A DNA stretch of 64,000 bases from Methylobacterium sp. Leaf99 (GTDB lineage Bacteria; Pseudomonadota; Alphaproteobacteria; Rhizobiales; Beijerinckiaceae), in contig NZ_LMMU01000001.1 in the NCBI RefSeq assembly GCF_001422375.1, forward strand, positions 2,044,178 to 2,108,177. The letters run 5' to 3'. The translations under genes and the position numbers were made by a program. Below the pieces are notes generated by a model. It was given only the letters and a program-made list of their open reading frames with translations, had not been told where the DNA came from and ran no database searches. The stretch's first letter is position 1. Each line of letters opens with the position of its first letter. This document shows, piece after piece, positions 61,553 through 64,000 of this stretch.

Positions 61553-62503
61553 ATGCACCTCACCGGAATCCACCACCTCACCGCCATCACGGCGCGGGCC
61601 CCCGACAACGCGGCGTTCTACACCCGCACCCTCGGCCTGCGGCTGGTGAAGAAGACGGTGAACCAGGACGACGTCTCGGCCTACCACCTGTTCTACGCCG
61701 ACGGCCTCGCCTCGCCCGGCACGGACGTGACGTTCTTCGACTGGCCGGCGCCCCTGGAGCGGCGCGGCACCAACAGCATCACCCGCACGGGCCTGCGCGT
61801 GGCGGGCGCCGGGGCCATCGACTGGTGGCGGGAGCACCTCGCCCGGGAGGGCGTCGCCCATGCGGGTCCGGTCGAGCGCGACGGCCGCCTCAGCCTCGAC
61901 TTCGAGGATGCCGAGGGCCAGCGCTTCATGCTCGTCGACGATGGCGGCGCCGGTCCGGCCCATCCCTGGGCGGGCAGCCCCGTGCCGGCCGAGCACCAGA
62001 TCCGCGGCCTCGGGCCGATCCGCCTCGCCGTGGCGCAGGTGGAGCGGACGGAGGCGGTGCTGACCGAGGTCCTGGGCATGCGCCACGACCGCACCTACGA
62101 CCTGCCGGAGGGCGCGGTCCGGGTCTGGCGCATGGGGCAGGGAAAGCCGGGAGAGGGGGGCCCGGCCGCCGAGCTCCACCTCCTGTCGCAGCCCGACGGG
62201 CCGCCGGCCCGCCAGGGGGCGGGGGCCGTCCACCACGTCGCCTTCCGCATCCCCGACGCGGACTACGCGGCCTGGGCCGATCGCCTCAAGGCGAAGCGCA
62301 TGCCGACGAGCGGCCCCATCGACCGGTTCTACTTCCAGAGCCTGTACTTCCGCGAGCCCAACGGCATCCTGTTCGAGATCGCCACGGACGGCCCCGGCTT
62401 CACCGCCGACGAGCCCCTGGAGACCCTGGGGCAGCACCTCGCCCTGCCGCCGTTCCTCGAAGGCCGCCGCGCCGAGATCGAGGCGGGGCTGAAACCGCTC
62501 TGA
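61553..62503 (+). CDS. Ring-cleaving dioxygenase-like VOC protein (MhqO type)
   Basis: Glyoxalase/extradiol-dioxygenase (VOC) fold with two modules, 316 residues. Module 1 begins '[20 protein letters not shown]' (metal His at 7 or 8) and has '[11 protein letters not shown]'. Module 2 has '[18 protein letters not shown]', '[20 protein letters not shown]' (second metal His) and '[19 protein letters not shown]' (metal Glu). Homologues (MhqA/MhqO) are induced by hydroquinones. Next to divergent azoR, a quinone-detoxification pair is likely. ATG 61553 chosen because GIHHLT normally lies close to the N-terminus. Confidence 0.9.
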   Translation: MHLTGIHHLTAITARAPDNAAFYTRTLGLRLVKKTVNQDDVSAYHLFYADGLASPGTDVTFFDWPAPLERRGTNSITRTGLRVAGAGAIDWWREHLAREGVAHAGPVERDGRLSLDFEDAEGQRFMLVDDGGAGPAHPWAGSPVPAEHQIRGLGPIRLAVAQVERTEAVLTEVLGMRHDRTYDLPEGAVRVWRMGQGKPGEGGPAAELHLLSQPDGPPARQGAGAVHHVAFRIPDADYAAWADRLKAKRMPTSGPIDRFYFQSLYFREPNGILFEIATDGPGFTADEPLETLGQHLALPPFLEGRRAEIEAGLKPL

Positions 62504-62685
62504 CCTTCGAATTTATCAAATCTTCAATGAGTCTTATAACTATAGGAGTCACGCGGCACGGGTCTGTATTTAAGGGGTTTTTAATCCGTCTTTGATATAC
62601 CGACGATGAGGACGATAAAGTCTTCAGTCGGGACGAGCGATGCCGCCGCCCGCGCCTCCCATCATGCTGGAGATCGGGCTGAATC

Positions 62686-64000
62686 ATGTTGAGATTGTCG
62701 ATCGCGAAGAAGTTAGGCGTTCTCTCGAGTGTTGGGATCGTTCTGGCGATGGGAATGGTCGCCAATCAATGGCTCGGCAACCAGCGGATTACCCATTCGA
62801 TGGAGGCCGTCGGTCGCGAACAGACGATCCTCGACGGGATCAAGAACGCGCAGCTCCTCCTGGCTCAGAGCCAGATCGCTTTCCGCGACGCGCGCCTGGC
62901 CGACACGGAGAAGCTCCACGGGGAGGCCGTCGACCGGATTCGGACGAGCTTCGTGTCGGCGCGGGAGGGGCTCAAGACACCGATCCGCATCGCGATGAAA
63001 CCCGATGTCCTCAAGGAGATCGACGCCGCCCTGGAGCAGTTCACGGACCTCGCCGTCAGGACGGCGAACACCATCACCTTCGACCAGGGGCGCAAGAGAG
63101 CCGACGAGGCCGCCCTGGCTGCCGTCGCGGCCGAGCGGATGGCCGCCCGCAAAAGGGTGATGGTCGCCATCGACCAGTCCCTCGCCAATGCCCAGCATTT
63201 CACCGACGAAGCCCGTCGGTCGTCGACGGGGGCCGTGGAGACCGCCACCCTGCTGGGACTCGTGATCGGCCTGGTGGCGATCCTGATTCAGGGCGGGTCG
63301 GGTCTCTTCTCCCTGATGATGGTCGCCCGCCCGATACGCGGGATGACGGACGCCATGAACCGCCTGGCCCGGGGCGACACCGAGGCCGCGATCCCGGACC
63401 AGACCCGTCGGGACGAGCTCGGCGCCATGGCGGCGGCGGTCCAGGTCTTCAAGGACGGCATGATCCGCAACCGCGCCCTCGAGGCGGAGACCGAACACCT
63501 GCGTCTCCGGACGGAGACCGAGCGCAAGGCCGGCATGCGTGTCCTGGCCGACGAGTTCGAGGCGGCGGTCGGCGGGATCGTCAGCATGGTGTCGGCTGCC
63601 GCCACCGAGATGCAGGCCACCGCCTCGCAGCTGACGGCGTCCGCGGAGGAAACGGCGGCGCAGTCGAGCGCCGTCCTGGCGGCCGCGGAGGAAGCCTCGG
63701 CCAACGTCGCGTCCGTGGCGGGTTCGGCGGAAGAGCTCGGGACCTCTGTGGCGGAGATCGGCCGCCAGGTCGCCCGCTCGGCGGACATGACCGCCGCCGC
63801 CGTCCGCGAGGCGGAGCAGACCGCGCTGGCGGTGGCGGAACTCCGCGAGGTCGCCTCCAGCATCGGCGATGTCGTGAACCTGATCTCCAATCTCGCCGGT
63901 CAGACGAATCTCCTCGCCCTCAACGCGACGATCGAGGCGGCGCGGGCCGGCGAGGCGGGACGCGGCTTCGCCGTGGTCGCGTCGGAGGTGAAGGAACTCG
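62686..64000 (+). CDS. Methyl-accepting chemotaxis protein (C-terminus beyond the window)
   Basis: Transmembrane chemoreceptor; 438 residues visible, the rest lies past the right edge. TM1 ~10-28 ([17 protein letters not shown]), a four-helix-type periplasmic sensor ~30-183, TM2 ~186-206, HAMP ~208-262 ([17 protein letters not shown], then '[18 protein letters not shown]'), and the start of the coiled-coil signalling domain. The hairpin-tip region '[20 protein letters not shown]' followed by [13 protein letters not shown] at the window's end is diagnostic. Ligand unknown. Preceded by a 182-bp AT-richer gap with no recognisable gene. Confidence 0.95.
   Translation, partial: MLRLSIAKKLGVLSSVGIVLAMGMVANQWLGNQRITHSMEAVGREQTILDGIKNAQLLLAQSQIAFRDARLADTEKLHGEAVDRIRTSFVSAREGLKTPIRIAMKPDVLKEIDAALEQFTDLAVRTANTITFDQGRKRADEAALAAVAAERMAARKRVMVAIDQSLANAQHFTDEARRSSTGAVETATLLGLVIGLVAILIQGGSGLFSLMMVARPIRGMTDAMNRLARGDTEAAIPDQTRRDELGAMAAAVQVFKDGMIRNRALEAETEHLRLRTETERKAGMRVLADEFEAAVGGIVSMVSAAATEMQATASQLTASAEETAAQSSAVLAAAEEASANVASVAGSAEELGTSVAEIGRQVARSADMTAAAVREAEQTALAVAELREVASSIGDVVNLISNLAGQTNLLALNATIEAARAGEAGRGFAVVASEVKEL

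Overview
The window is high-GC DNA with alphaproteobacterial (Hyphomicrobiales) gene content, most like Methylobacterium or a close relative. Pointers are an HWE-type histidine kinase, the 180-kDa class NAD-glutamate dehydrogenase, a quinoprotein-relay (PQQ-linked) accessory operon, an Irr-like iron box in front of a TonB receptor, and mosaic palindromic repeats in the larger intergenic gaps. Genus assignment is inference. I see no rRNA, tRNA or CRISPR array.

Layout. 1-5.2 kb: sbcD and sbcC (sbcC runs off the left edge) on the minus strand, with a large HWE sensor kinase between them. 5.3-11 kb: a small exported protein, an L,D-transpeptidase, dps, a secreted alpha/beta hydrolase, an MFS exporter and an SDR oxidoreductase preceded by a perfect palindrome. 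11-18.8 kb: one tight minus-strand run, glycosyltransferase > ugd > asnB > aldose-epimerase-like > tenA, whose first three genes look like a surface-polysaccharide locus. 18.9-25.1 kb: an HD-GYP protein, a YqhA-family membrane protein, a DUF2293-like protein, an exported protein, mepA, an EEP-family nuclease and cardiolipin synthase. 25.2-33.1 kb: NAD-glutamate dehydrogenase, a 3-methyladenine glycosylase coupled to rnhA, a glycine-zipper protein and a COG0523 GTPase under a Zur-like palindrome.

33.4-35.1 kb is a visibly AT-richer island. It holds a broken Beta-family (sce7725-like) gene converging on a sce7726-like gene with a PD-(D/E)XK nuclease pattern. This is the best candidate here for a little-described, possibly anti-phage, module.

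35.3-38.5 kb: a TetR regulator, its probable operator and a metallohydrolase / SoxYZ-like carrier / C-x3-C-W protein operon of the quinoprotein relay type, with no quinoprotein dehydrogenase nearby. 38.5-51.4 kb: a small conserved protein, panB, small exported proteins, a TonB receptor, an Mfd-like translocase, phosphoglucomutase and an EamA transporter. 51.7-59.1 kb: ileS, lspA, an exported protein and an M16 peptidase pair (one with HxxEH, one without). 60-64 kb: a HupE/UreJ protein, divergent azoR and VOC dioxygenase, and a methyl-accepting chemotaxis protein cut by the right edge.

Gaps of roughly 800-950 bp at 40.3-41.2, 43.4-44.3, 49.4-50.3 and 59.1-60.0 kb are largely filled by four families of long imperfect palindromes.
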